Assembly: GCF_001586255.1 (NCBI RefSeq)
Contig: NZ_CP014544.1
Coordinates: 3,380,501-3,444,500, forward strand
DNA length: 64,000 bases
Source of the DNA: Zhongshania aliphaticivorans
Lineage (GTDB): Bacteria > Pseudomonadota > Gammaproteobacteria > Pseudomonadales > Spongiibacteraceae
Direction: 5' to 3'
The notes below the pieces were generated by a model that searched no databases, was not told the origin of the DNA, and saw only the letters and a list, made by a program, of their open reading frames with translations. The translations under genes were made by a program, and so were the position numbers. Below, in pieces: positions 29,732 through 40,870 of this stretch; the stretch's first letter is position 1, and every line of letters starts with the position of its first letter.

Positions 29732-31450
29732 CTAATGACCCAAACTCCAGATCAGGCAAATGAGTAATATCAAGGATATCCCCTGCCAAACCATCAAGGG
29801 ATTACGGCTTAGCAATGGCTGGAAATTGTCCTTGCTATACACCGGGTTAGGAAACTGAAGGTCGTGAACAAACTCAGAAATGTCGTTATAGCGAAGTTCC
29901 GGACTAATGCTCAATGCACGGCAAAGGGCAGCGTCTAACCATAGTGGCACGTGAGGGTTGTAATGGCTTGCCGCAATATATTCAAGACGCGTAAACGCAG
30001 CAGTTGTTGCGCAATTCTCCAAACGACCTTGATAAGGCTTATGCGCCGTGAGCATTTCAAACACAATGGCGGCCAGCGAAAATTGATCGGCCTTGGTGCT
30101 AGGGCGTCGCCCCAACACATGTTCCGGCGCCGAGTACTGCGCCGTTCCCAGCACCCTGTCGCGAGTAATTGGGACCGCAATTTCGGCTAAACCGGCAACA
30201 TAGCAAGAGCCAAAATCGATTATTTTTACCTGGGCATTATCTCCTATCAAAATATTATCGGGTTTGACATCCTGATGAATTGTATCCCGGCGATGCATCG
30301 CCTGCAGGCCCTTAGCCGCAGGCAAAATAATATCTAACATTTGCTGTGTGGATGGCTGCGGATGCTCAGTCATCCACTGACCAAGGGTTTTCCCCGGCTC
30401 GAATGCCGACAAATAGTACAAGCAGCTTGGCGGCTGCGGCGGATCGATGACCTCGATGACGTATTCACTCTGAATACGCCGCCCCACCCAGCTCTCTAAA
30501 ATAAAGCGCTCGATGTAGGCTGGGTCGTCATTAAAATTTGCCGATGGCGTTTTCATCGCGTAATGCCGATCAGCCGTGGCATCGTATACTTTGTATAGTT
30601 GACTGCGAGGGCTGGCGTGAATCTCGTCCTCAATAACCAAACCATCCACCACCATGCCCGCAGACAGCGGCGGGGGAAACGGCAAGGCGGTCAATTTTCG
30701 ATAAACATCGCCCGCGTCTTCCAGCGGCAAGGCCTCAATTCGCAATAACTGACAGCTTAGATTATCGTCACTACCCGCAGCCAAGGCATCGTCGATCATT
30801 CGCTGGCAAGCCTGATCGAGATCATCGCCCGCATCACTAATAATGGCTTGCATACGGCTACTATTTAAAAAATCGTGAATACCATCAGTGCTCAATAGAA
30901 ATATATCAGCCACGGCCACATCGGCCGCGCGATAGTCCACATCCAAGTTAATGTCCAAGCCCATGGCGCGGGTTAAATACGACTTCCCCCGACTGATGGG
31001 CATGGCGTGATCGCGCGTTAACAGCTCAAGACAGCCATCGCGCAATCGATAAATTCGGCTGTCGCCAACATGGAATAAATGTGCAGTTTGCGATTTAAAA
31101 ACGGCAATACTCAGGGTCGACACATAGCCCTTTTCAGCCTGCAAATAATTTTGACCCTGACCATACAGCCAGCGGTTTAAGGCGTTTAGCACTTGCTGGG
31201 CGGAGCGCTTAACGGACCAAGAATCCGGCGTCGAAAAATAGTCGCTCAAAAAGCCGGTCACACAAGTTTCTGCAGCTTCTTTGCCAGCCTCGGCTGCCGA
31301 TACGCCATCGGCAATAACTGCTACCGCGCCCTTGGTGGTCAACTGCTCATCCTTAGGAACACAAATCCCCAAGCTGTCTTCATTAACGGACTTTTGCCCA
31401 GCGCTGCTGCGCTGGGCAATGGCCAATTTCAAACCGCCATCAAAGTGCAT
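29732..31450 (-). CDS. PP2C phosphatase - Ser/Thr kinase fusion (NarK-linked copy)
   Basis: 572 residues in one chain. Residues 1-240 are a PP2C-type phosphatase: NED (23-25), ADG (47-49), GDSR (129-132), TDG (188-190) and DDN (228-230) carry the metal-binding acids. Residues 270-530 are a Hanks-type kinase: Lys of YAMK (300), HQDVKPDN (392-399), DFG (412-414), APE (441-443). The glycine-rich loop is absent and the HRD Arg is Gln. A membrane helix closes the protein (about 547-568). It follows the NarK-family gene by 54 bases. Pseudomonas aeruginosa has a similar fusion by its assimilatory nitrate/nitrite genes, so a role in nitrogen-oxyanion uptake or reduction is inferred; targets unknown. 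Confidence 0.9.
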   Translation of the reverse strand: MHFDGGLKLAIAQRSSAGQKSVNEDSLGICVPKDEQLTTKGAVAVIADGVSAAEAGKEAAETCVTGFLSDYFSTPDSWSVKRSAQQVLNALNRWLYGQGQNYLQAEKGYVSTLSIAVFKSQTAHLFHVGDSRIYRLRDGCLELLTRDHAMPISRGKSYLTRAMGLDINLDVDYRAADVAVADIFLLSTDGIHDFLNSSRMQAIISDAGDDLDQACQRMIDDALAAGSDDNLSCQLLRIEALPLEDAGDVYRKLTALPFPPPLSAGMVVDGLVIEDEIHASPRSQLYKVYDATADRHYAMKTPSANFNDDPAYIERFILESWVGRRIQSEYVIEVIDPPQPPSCLYYLSAFEPGKTLGQWMTEHPQPSTQQMLDIILPAAKGLQAMHRRDTIHQDVKPDNILIGDNAQVKIIDFGSCYVAGLAEIAVPITRDRVLGTAQYSAPEHVLGRRPSTKADQFSLAAIVFEMLTAHKPYQGRLENCATTAAFTRLEYIAASHYNPHVPLWLDAALCRALSISPELRYNDISEFVHDLQFPNPVYSKDNFQPLLSRNPLMVWQGISLILLICLIWSLGH

Positions 31451-31504
31451 TAAAGCGTCCCAAAGTGAATCATCACAGAGTTAGTTCTGAACAACCCTAG
31501 CACT

Positions 31505-32977
31505 TTAGCTTACTTCGATCAGCGCGACACTGCCGTCGTCATTCACTTCGGCGGTATGACCTTGGGGCTCTTCCATAAATTGCACGGCAACAAAGATCAC
31601 CCCAGCGCAGGCAGCAATAACAAGGAAGAAGTTAGAAGCACTCACAAATGACAATACGGTTAAGAATATAACCGCGCCAACATTACCATAAGCGCCGGTC
31701 ATGCCCGCAATCTGACCGGTCATGCTCCGCTTCACTAACGGTACGATCGCAAAAACAGCACCCTCACCAGCTTGAACAAAAAAAGAACAACACATGGTTG
31801 CAAGCACCGCAACCCAGATTGTCCAGGTCGAATCGATATTGCTCAACACCATATAGCCAACAGCCAGACCACAAATCAAAATAGACAAGGATTTACGACG
31901 CCCGAATTTATCAGACAAGTAACCGCCGCCGGGGCGCGCCACCAAATTCATAAAAGCGAAACCTGAGGCCAACATGCCTGCCGCTACCGCACTCAACTCA
32001 AAGGTTTCCATAAAGAACAAGGGCAACATTGACACTACCGCCAACTCTGAACCAAAGGTCACAAAGTAAGCTACGTTCAAAATAGCAACCTGTTTAAACT
32101 TGTACTGCTGCATTTCCGGAATAGGAATATTGTTCAGCACATCACTATTAACGCGTAGTATTTGACTGATTTGCACAACAAACAAAACCACTAATACCAC
32201 ATACAAGGCTATTGAAGCCGCGTCATTTAGCAAACCTAAATTCGCTGGCGACAATTTCCAGGTTAAGGTGGCCAGCGCCAAATACATCGGCACGCACATA
32301 ATAATGTAGAAGATCAGATCACGTTTATTGCTAACAACCAAGCCACCGGATTTTTTAGGTTTAAAGTAGGTAGAGCCCTTGGGGGTGTTGCGTGCGCGCC
32401 AATAAAAGAACACACCGTAAATAGAGGCAACCACCCCTGTTGAAGCAATGGCGTAACGCCAGCCGTCTGGGCCACCAAAATACAGTGCCAATGTTGGCAG
32501 TGCCATCGCGGCAGCTGCCGAACCAAAATTGCCCCAGCCACCGTACACACCTTCAGCTAATCCTACCTGACGGGCCGGAAACCATTCACCCACCAAACGA
32601 ATGCCAATGACAAAACCAGCACCGATAAAGCCCATTAAAAATCGCAATAGGGCAATCGCTTCATAGCTATTGGCAAACGCAAAGGCCAAGCAGACCATAC
32701 CGCCGGTCACCAATAGCGCGCTGTACACTATTCGTGGGCCAAAACGGTCCACTAACATGCCAACCACCACCCGAGCCGGAATAGTTAACGCCACGTTCAA
32801 TATCATTAACGCTTTAACCTGTTGATTAGTGAGGTCAAAGGCTTCTTTAATTGAAGACAGCATCGGCGCAAAGTTAAACCACACAACAAAGCTGAGGAAA
32901 AACGCAAACCAACTGAGGTGAAGTAATCGAATTTTTTCTTGCTTGAGATCAAGCACGTTTAAGGTCGAGGAAGACAT
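31505..32977 (-). CDS. NarK/NasA-family nitrate/nitrite transporter (MFS)
   Basis: Twelve-helix inner-membrane transporter, 490 residues from the ATG at 32977, chosen for the strong CGGAG seven bases upstream. Family landmarks: an Arg-containing segment near [19 protein letters not shown] (split at residue 130), [12 protein letters not shown], and the second nitrate signature [13 protein letters not shown] sigma-54 promoter on the same strand (33020-33035) should start transcription about 30 bases upstream. Divergent from nirBD and followed by the phosphatase/kinase fusion, which points to assimilatory uptake. Nitrate versus nitrite preference cannot be told. Confidence 0.9.
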   Translation of the reverse strand: MSSSTLNVLDLKQEKIRLLHLSWFAFFLSFVVWFNFAPMLSSIKEAFDLTNQQVKALMILNVALTIPARVVVGMLVDRFGPRIVYSALLVTGGMVCLAFAFANSYEAIALLRFLMGFIGAGFVIGIRLVGEWFPARQVGLAEGVYGGWGNFGSAAAAMALPTLALYFGGPDGWRYAIASTGVVASIYGVFFYWRARNTPKGSTYFKPKKSGGLVVSNKRDLIFYIIMCVPMYLALATLTWKLSPANLGLLNDAASIALYVVLVVLFVVQISQILRVNSDVLNNIPIPEMQQYKFKQVAILNVAYFVTFGSELAVVSMLPLFFMETFELSAVAAGMLASGFAFMNLVARPGGGYLSDKFGRRKSLSILICGLAVGYMVLSNIDSTWTIWVAVLATMCCSFFVQAGEGAVFAIVPLVKRSMTGQIAGMTGAYGNVGAVIFLTVLSFVSASNFFLVIAACAGVIFVAVQFMEEPQGHTAEVNDDGSVALIEVS

Positions 32978-33019
32978 TAACAGCTCCGTTATGGCCATTT
33001 AAAAGTATTACTCCTGAAG

Positions 33020-33035
33020 AGCAAGGCCTGTGCCA
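33020..33035 (-). promoter_or_regulatory. sigma-54 promoter of the NarK-family gene
   Basis: On the minus strand this reads TGGCACAGGCCTTGCT, a full match to TGGCACR-N4-TTGCW with the GG and GC elements correctly spaced. It faces the transporter start at 32977, giving a leader of about 30 bases. Confidence 0.88.
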
Positions 33036-33121
33036 AACGTGCGCACGAACTTTGGGCGAAATCACTAAGACATTGTTTACAAAGGTTTAATTTTTATTTC
33101 GCGACGGCGATTAGTCTACAT

Positions 33122-33138
33122 TGCATTATTTTGGAGCA
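33122..33138. promoter_or_regulatory. NtrC-like enhancer site
   Basis: TGCATTATTTTGGAGCA differs at two positions from the dyad TGCAC-N7-GGTGCA bound by NtrC. It lies about 90 bases upstream of the transporter sigma-54 promoter and about 165 bases upstream of the nirB one, so one site could serve both directions. A poorer half-site (GCACCAAAATAGG) is at 33169-33181. Confidence 0.6.
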
Positions 33139-33300
33139 CACAACGATTAGGCTAAGTCGCACAATAACGCACCAAAATAGGCCTTAACGCCCCAGCAAAT
33201 TCCTCGACCAGCCTAACAAGACCGCTAAATTCGCCCCACAAAAGGGCGAAATTGAAACATACCTATTTAAAATCAATGACTTAATGCATGACCAAAACTG

Positions 33301-33316
33301 TGGCACAGCTTTTGCT
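33301..33316 (+). promoter_or_regulatory. sigma-54 promoter of nirBD
   Basis: TGGCACAGCTTTTGCT matches TGGCACR-N4-TTGCW completely. The expected start of transcription is about 65 bases before the nirB ATG at 33392. I see no terminator-like leader of the NasR/NasT type in that short stretch. Confidence 0.88.
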
Positions 33317-33391
33317 TTTCCTTATGCAATATCCATTAGCAGCACCGGCCGCCCACGCTAGCCATCGCCCAAAGTATTGAAGGAAGTAACC

Positions 33392-35944
<2,553 letters not shown>

Positions 35945-36011
35945 ACCATACCAAACGATTCATCGCGCTCAAGTCGCGGTAAATCAAACTGCTTTATAAG
36001 AGGAATACACC

Positions 36012-36335
36012 ATGTCTTGGACCACCGTTTGCCGCCTTGACGACATACTCCCCAATGCCGGCGTCGCCGCGCTAATAGATGAAACGCAAGTTGCTATTTT
36101 TCGGGTAGAAGACAAAGTCTACGCTCTGGCCAACAAAGACCCCTTTAGCAAGGCTAATGTCCTGTCGCGGGGCATTGTTGGCAGTGTAAAGGGGACACTG
36201 GTCGTGGCGTCGCCCGTTTACAAGCAGCATTTCAGCCTTGAGGCTGGCAACTGCTTAGAAGATGAAACCGTATCCATTCCATGCTACCAAGTTCGCACCG
36301 AGGGTGAATTGGTGCAAGTTCAAGTTAATTGCTAA
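36012..36335 (+). CDS. nirD: nitrite reductase small subunit
   Basis: 107 residues with a Rieske-like fold that lacks the Cys/His ligands, normal for NirD (LANKDPFSKANVLSRGIVGS). Needed with NirB for NADH-dependent nitrite reduction. The gene follows nirB by 67 bases with AAGAGGA before the ATG, and a terminator follows it. Confidence 0.95.
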   Translation: MSWTTVCRLDDILPNAGVAALIDETQVAIFRVEDKVYALANKDPFSKANVLSRGIVGSVKGTLVVASPVYKQHFSLEAGNCLEDETVSIPCYQVRTEGELVQVQVNC

Positions 36336-36381
36336 ACCGCCACACGGCGAATTTAGCGATGCCACTTAGTCTCCCCCCCTC

Positions 36382-36415
36382 GTCGGTTGCTACCTTGGTA
36401 GTAGCCGACCTTTTT
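36382..36415 (+). terminator. terminator of nirBD
   Basis: A 13-bp stem with two G-T wobbles (GTCGGTTGCTACC at 36382-36394, GGTAGTAGCCGAC at 36397-36409), two-base loop, then C and five T. It lies 47 bases after the nirD stop. Confidence 0.82.
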
Positions 36416-36421
36416 CGACCT

Positions 36422-36451
36422 TTGGTAATAAAGCCCCACACAGTTTATAAT
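36422..36451 (+). promoter_or_regulatory. probable sigma-70 promoter of ppa
   Basis: A perfect -10 TATAAT (36446-36451) with TTGGTA as a weaker -35, 18 bases apart. It is 46 bases before the ppa start codon and just downstream of the nirBD terminator. Confidence 0.6.
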
Positions 36452-36497
36452 CGGCCCAGATTTCAACCCTAACCACAATCTTATATGGAAGCCCGTC

Positions 36498-37025
36498 ATG
36501 AGCTACACGCAAATTCCGGCCGGTAAAGACCTGCCTAACGACATCTTCGTTGCCATTGAAATTCCTGCCAATAGCAGCCCCATCAAATACGAAATCGACA
36601 AAGACTACGATGCGCTGATGGTAGACCGCTTTATGGCCACGCCGATGTTCTACCCAGCGAACTATGGCTACATCCCCAACACCCTGTCAGAAGACGGCGA
36701 CGCGCTGGATGTATTGGTTGTGACCCCATACCCAGTGGTACCCGGCTCAGTGATTCGCGCTCGTCCTATCGGCATCCTCAATATGAGCGACGAAGCGGGT
36801 AAAGACGCCAAACTATTAGCCGTACCCCACGACAAACTCTCGGTTCTCTACAAAGATGTTAAAGAGCCTTCAGATCTTCCCCCGTTGCTAATCCAGCAAA
36901 TTGAGCATTTCTTTGAAAACTACAAAGATCTTGAGAAGGGCAAGTGGGTAAAAATTGACGGATGGGCGGGCAGTGAAGAAGCACGCGCTGAAGTAATGAA
37001 AGCAGCTGCAGCCTACAAAGGCTAA
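36498..37025 (+). CDS. ppa: inorganic pyrophosphatase
   Basis: Hydrolyses pyrophosphate to drive biosynthetic reactions forward. 175 residues, the E. coli Ppa length. Metal-binding signature [11 protein letters not shown] in the middle, preceded by [12 protein letters not shown] and followed by KVDGW-like [11 protein letters not shown] at the end. Single-gene unit with its own promoter and hairpin. Confidence 0.97.
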   Translation: MSYTQIPAGKDLPNDIFVAIEIPANSSPIKYEIDKDYDALMVDRFMATPMFYPANYGYIPNTLSEDGDALDVLVVTPYPVVPGSVIRARPIGILNMSDEAGKDAKLLAVPHDKLSVLYKDVKEPSDLPPLLIQQIEHFFENYKDLEKGKWVKIDGWAGSEEARAEVMKAAAAYKG

Positions 37026-37032
37026 GTCTTGC

Positions 37033-37056
37033 TGCGGGGTCGCCCAAGGCCCCGCA
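37033..37056 (+). terminator. hairpin downstream of ppa
   Basis: Stem TGCGGGG/CCCCGCA (7 bp) with a ten-base loop, 8 bases after the ppa stop. The following sequence has only scattered T, so it is a weak or Rho-assisted terminator. Confidence 0.5.
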
Positions 37057-37171
37057 AACCCTCCTTGTTAAAGCTCATTTGATTCAATAAAAAATCCGAC
37101 CACGCCTTGCAATAGTGCAAGTCGACAACGCTTTACACCCGATTTTTTAGCAGGCAACTAAAATCCTAGGC

Positions 37172-37201
37172 AAAAAAAAGGACTCATAGAGCCCCTTTTT
37201 T
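37172..37201 (-). terminator. terminator after the 160-residue unknown gene
   Basis: Minus-strand stem AAAAAAGGGGCTC/GAGTCCTTTTTT with one mismatch and a short loop, ending in a run of eight T. It lies about 34 bases after the stop at 37235; the symmetric A/T tracts could let it work in both directions. Confidence 0.7.
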
Positions 37202-37234
37202 GCGCACACGCACTATTTCATAAAAAACCATCAA

Positions 37235-37717
37235 TCAGCCCACTTCTGGCATGGCTTTTAATAAGCGCTGGTATAACTTTGAATTTTTACGAATTGACTT
37301 GTGTTTAGAATAAGCTTCAACGGCTTTATGCCACGCATCATCACTGCCGTGGGCGTTGAGCGAAAAACTGGTACACACGGTTTTTTGCTCAAGCTTAGAT
37401 GCCACGCCAACCTGAAAAATTGGTGTTAAATTTCCGCTTTTTTCGGTTTTGAGTAAATAGCTAATTCCCCGCACCGTGCCATCACTTTTAAAGCAGCGAT
37501 CTTCTTTTGTTTCTTCAAGATAACGACGCTGCTCTGCTTCAAGAATCGCATCGCGCTCATTCGCTTGTTTCTCTACTTCATTTTTTAATTTGCCTTCCAG
37601 CCGCGCACCACCGTTCTTCAGCGAGAAATATTCCTGATACAGCTTCCCTGCTACCGTACGGCGCACCCGAAAGCCGTAAAACGCCTTATTATCTAATAGT
37701 TTAACGCTCACAAGCAC
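37235..37717 (-). CDS. unknown basic protein, 160 residues
   Basis: Not assigned to a family with confidence. Cytoplasmic, no signal peptide or membrane segment. The N-terminal half (FYGFRVRRTVAGKLYQEYFS then a Lys/Glu-rich helix at about 38-72) resembles small DNA-binding beta-sheet modules of the AP2/integrase-arm type; the C-terminal half has GISYLLKTEKSGNLTPIF and DAWHKAVEAYSKHKSI. Single-gene unit with its own terminator, between ppa and cysE. The DNA-binding idea is inference. Confidence 0.65.
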   Translation of the reverse strand: MLVSVKLLDNKAFYGFRVRRTVAGKLYQEYFSLKNGGARLEGKLKNEVEKQANERDAILEAEQRRYLEETKEDRCFKSDGTVRGISYLLKTEKSGNLTPIFQVGVASKLEQKTVCTSFSLNAHGSDDAWHKAVEAYSKHKSIRKNSKLYQRLLKAMPEVG

Positions 37718-37803
37718 CTCCCTTTATTTAGTTATGCGACATCTATATCTCACAATATAACAGATGTGACCTAATAATACTGAGCCAAAAATAAACGGTC
37801 ATG

Positions 37804-38595
37804 CTAGGCGTCATCGTTAATATATTGGTCCATGTTCAATGCAGGTAAATCAACAGATAATACCCCTACCTGCTTTGCTGGCACACCGGCTACTGTAGCA
37901 TGCGGCGCCACACTATTTAACACCACGCTACCCGCCGCAATTTTAGCGCCTTCACCAACAACAATATTTCCTAAAACTTTAGCACCAGCACTAATTAAAA
38001 CGCCATCGCGAATATGTGGATGACGGGGTCCAGGGCCACTGCCACAGCCACCCAAGGTCACCGAATGCAACATAGAAACATTGTTACCAACCACGGCGGT
38101 TTCACCAATGACCAAGCCGGTAGCATGATCAACCATCACCCCACAGCCTATTACTGCGGCTGGATGAATATCGACATCAAAGACACTGGCGATTCGATTT
38201 TGCAAAAACAATGCCAGTGACTCGCGATTCTGCGTCCACAACCAGTGTGCAATTCGATACGCCTGAATTGCCTGAAAACCTTTGAAATATAAAAATGGCA
38301 TGCCGTAGTGATCGCAGGCGGGGTCGCGATCATAGTGGGCGCGGATATCCATCGCTGCTGAGTTTACAATGCTAGGATCATTGACAAAAGCTTCACTGAA
38401 CACATCGCGAATCAGCATTGCCGGAACAGAATCGCAACCCACTTTAGATGCAATATGAAAACTGAGGGCATCGGCAAAATTCGCGTGATTTAAAATACTG
38501 GCGTGATAAAAGCTCGCCAGCACCGGTTCGTTGCGACCGTAGTCCCGCGCTTCATTGGTCATGGCAAGCCACAAATCATTTACTGCTGCATTCAT
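37804..38595 (-). CDS. cysE: serine O-acetyltransferase
   Basis: Acetylates L-serine with acetyl-CoA, the first step of cysteine synthesis. 263 residues: helical N-terminal domain (DPACDHYGMPFLYFKGFQAI) and the left-handed hexapeptide beta-helix. Diagnostic segments are DIHPAAVIGCGVMVDHATG, GETAVVGNN, SVTLGG and AGVPAKQVG, and the tail ends MDQYINDDA like E. coli CysE. Ten bases after the peptidase gene upstream, so probably one transcript. Confidence 0.95.
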   Translation of the reverse strand: MNAAVNDLWLAMTNEARDYGRNEPVLASFYHASILNHANFADALSFHIASKVGCDSVPAMLIRDVFSEAFVNDPSIVNSAAMDIRAHYDRDPACDHYGMPFLYFKGFQAIQAYRIAHWLWTQNRESLALFLQNRIASVFDVDIHPAAVIGCGVMVDHATGLVIGETAVVGNNVSMLHSVTLGGCGSGPGPRHPHIRDGVLISAGAKVLGNIVVGEGAKIAAGSVVLNSVAPHATVAGVPAKQVGVLSVDLPALNMDQYINDDA

Positions 38596-38605
38596 TACTC
38601 AAGCC

Positions 38606-39328
38606 TTATTTAAGCGCAACATAATTCACGGGATAGCAGGCCTTTGGCACCACCACATAACGTGAATAAAGCTTATTTAACTCCGCCAAAACACTTTCTC
38701 GCAAGTGTAAAGTTGGCACACTATTTAACACTTCACTTAGGAGCTTGGCGCTTACCAGTTCATCGCACTTTGCGGCTAAAGGCGCGTAACTTAAATGCCA
38801 ACGCTCCGGCGCAATACCGCCTCGATCAACATCATAGGGCCGGAAAAAACCATGACCGTGACCATTGGCAAACTGCCGATCTAACCACTTGTGCATCGGC
38901 CCAAAAACACCGCCATCAGCAACCTCAGCGGGGGTTAATTGCACAGAATAATCGGCAGGAACCGCCGCCGCATCGTAAACATCGATATCGCTCCCCCAGT
39001 GATGTCGCGACGCACCTGGCAAAGCTGACCAACGCATAATGGCATTGATCAACTCTGACTCACTTAGCGTATGGATATCGAGTACTTGGCCCGCACTGTC
39101 TAATACTGGGCGCCGCCCCTCGGCTTTAGCATTCCATATGGCCAACTGACGCTCAAAACTGCGGTAACCGCTCACCAAGCGCAAATCAAACCCCGCATTT
39201 TTGGCGTCAGCACACAAGGCCGTTAACGGTGCGATAATAGCCCGATGCACAGGAACGCCATTAAATAGCTCATTGGCCGAATCATCACGCCCTAAAGCCA
39301 AATCGGCACTTACGGTTAGATCCATCAT
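38606..39328 (-). CDS. M15-family (VanY-type) D-alanyl-D-alanine carboxypeptidase
   Basis: 240 residues with the metallopeptidase signature: RLVSGYRSFERQLAIWNAK, then SRHHWGSDIDVYD with the first zinc His and Asp, and PERWHLSYAP with the catalytic Glu and second zinc His. It would cleave the D-Ala-D-Ala end of peptidoglycan stem peptides. No signal peptide is evident, so either it is cytoplasmic and acts on precursors or turnover products, or the start is misplaced. The start at 39328 begins MMDL; the second ATG is equally possible. Confidence 0.88.
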   Translation of the reverse strand: MMDLTVSADLALGRDDSANELFNGVPVHRAIIAPLTALCADAKNAGFDLRLVSGYRSFERQLAIWNAKAEGRRPVLDSAGQVLDIHTLSESELINAIMRWSALPGASRHHWGSDIDVYDAAAVPADYSVQLTPAEVADGGVFGPMHKWLDRQFANGHGHGFFRPYDVDRGGIAPERWHLSYAPLAAKCDELVSAKLLSEVLNSVPTLHLRESVLAELNKLYSRYVVVPKACYPVNYVALK

Positions 39329-39422
39329 GGGTGCATACTATTCGCGCTGTTTAAGGTATTGAAGCTTCATGGCATCATACTACCGGCAAATGATCTGACT
39401 TGAAATTCTGGAGTAGGAATAC

Positions 39423-40466
39423 GTGAACGAGTCCACTGGACATGAAAAGAAAATTGCCCTTGCCCTCGGCAGCGGTTCAGCCCGCGGGATGGCTCATATC
39501 GGCGTTATTCAGCGCCTCGAAGAGCTAGGCATTCGCCCAGACATCCTCTGTGGCACTTCTGTTGGCTCAATTATCGCCGCCTGCTACCTCACCGGAAAAC
39601 TCGATCATTTTGAACACTGGATCCAATCCTTAAGTACAACCCAAGTACTCCACTATATGAGTGTTAGTCTCGGCGCCACCGGAGGCGTAGCCCATGCAAC
39701 CCGGCTGATCGACTTTTTTGCCCGCGAGTACGGCAACCCGAATATCGAAGATTTAGACCAACCCTTTGCCGCCGTCGCCACCGACCTAGTGCGCGGCCGC
39801 GAGGTTTGGCTACAGCGCGGCCCGCTTTGGGACGCGGTACGCGCCTCTATGGCGATTCCCGGCATACTAACCCCGGTACCCTTCCGCAATTCTTGGCTCG
39901 TTGACGGCGGCCTTGTAAACCCTGTGCCGGTATCCGTGTGTCGCGCCTTAGGCGCCGACATCATTATCGGCGTCGACCTCAATAGCGACCTCGTTGGCCG
40001 TCAGAAGGTCATCAGCAATGCGAAAGCGGCCAGCGCGGAAGAAATCGCGGAAGAGGAGGAGTCGGAGGAGGAGCTGCCCGTTTTCGAGGACAGCGAAGGT
40101 GACGAGGTAGATGGTCAAGACCCCTTTCTTGGGGCCGCATTTAGCCGCTTTGCCGCCTCGGTGAAAGAAGCGGCCAGTAATTTCCGCGGCAGTGAGGAAG
40201 ACAAAAAGCCAGAACCGCCCGGCACCATTGCGGTAATGATGAGCGCCATCAATATTATGCAAGATCGCATCACTCGTAGCCGACTCGCTGGCGAACCTGC
40301 CGATATCATGCTGTGGCCGCGCCTTGGGCATATCGGTTTAATGGAATTCAGCAGCGCCGCCGAAGCCATTCAGGAGGGCCGCGATGCCGTCGACCGTATG
40401 CTACCGGCCATTCGCCACGCCTTTAAAAGCGAAGGCGACGACCGCCTGATTGAGCCCAAGCTCTAA
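39423..40466 (+). CDS. patatin-like phospholipase, RssA family
   Basis: 347 residues from a GTG preceded by GGAG. Patatin landmarks: oxyanion loop GSGSARG (17-22), nucleophile Ser46 in GTSVGS, and catalytic Asp161 in DGGLVNPVPV, giving the Ser-Asp dyad. Between the catalytic domain and a C-terminal helical part is a strongly acidic insertion (about 206-231). Cytoplasmic, no membrane segment. Acts on lipid acyl esters; substrate not known. Confidence 0.9.
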   Translation: MNESTGHEKKIALALGSGSARGMAHIGVIQRLEELGIRPDILCGTSVGSIIAACYLTGKLDHFEHWIQSLSTTQVLHYMSVSLGATGGVAHATRLIDFFAREYGNPNIEDLDQPFAAVATDLVRGREVWLQRGPLWDAVRASMAIPGILTPVPFRNSWLVDGGLVNPVPVSVCRALGADIIIGVDLNSDLVGRQKVISNAKAASAEEIAEEEESEEELPVFEDSEGDEVDGQDPFLGAAFSRFAASVKEAASNFRGSEEDKKPEPPGTIAVMMSAINIMQDRITRSRLAGEPADIMLWPRLGHIGLMEFSSAAEAIQEGRDAVDRMLPAIRHAFKSEGDDRLIEPKL

Positions 40467-40546
40467 ATTCCCGGCCCTACGCCTCCACCAGCCAAGGTCG
40501 CTAGCGTATTACAGCGCTCGCGACCAAAAACGAAACAAGCCACTTT

Positions 40547-40870
40547 ATGCGCGCACTTTGCCACCTCAACGACATCCCCGACCCCGGTTCCAAGGGCTTT
40601 AAATCCGCAGAGCAAAGCCTATTTGCCGTTCGCCTGCACGGGCAGGTTTACGTCTACCGGAACAGCTGCCCGCACCTTGGCATTGAATTAAATTGGCAGG
40701 AGGATCAATTTTTAGATTACGACGACTCACTAATCCAATGCGCGACCCACGGCGCTTTATTCATTATTGAAAATGGCGAGTGCGTCGCTGGGCCGTGTAT
40801 AGGCAAAAGCCTAGAAGCCGTCGACTTTCGCATTGACCAGGGCATGATAAGCATCTGCGAACCCGATTAA
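40547..40870 (+). CDS. Rieske [2Fe-2S] protein
   Basis: 107 residues with a complete Rieske ligand set, CPHLG (Cys41, His43) and CATHGALF (Cys65, His68). A small soluble electron carrier or ferredoxin component, unlike NirD in this window, which lacks ligands. Its stop shares the bases TTAA with the stop of sfsA on the opposite strand, so the two genes are convergent with a four-base overlap. Confidence 0.9.
   Translation: MRALCHLNDIPDPGSKGFKSAEQSLFAVRLHGQVYVYRNSCPHLGIELNWQEDQFLDYDDSLIQCATHGALFIIENGECVAGPCIGKSLEAVDFRIDQGMISICEPD

Noticed and set aside
29732-31450. Phosphatase-kinase fusion as part of an anti-phage defence island
   Set aside because: The neighbours are nitrogen transport and reduction genes and there are no nuclease, toxin or mobile genes nearby.
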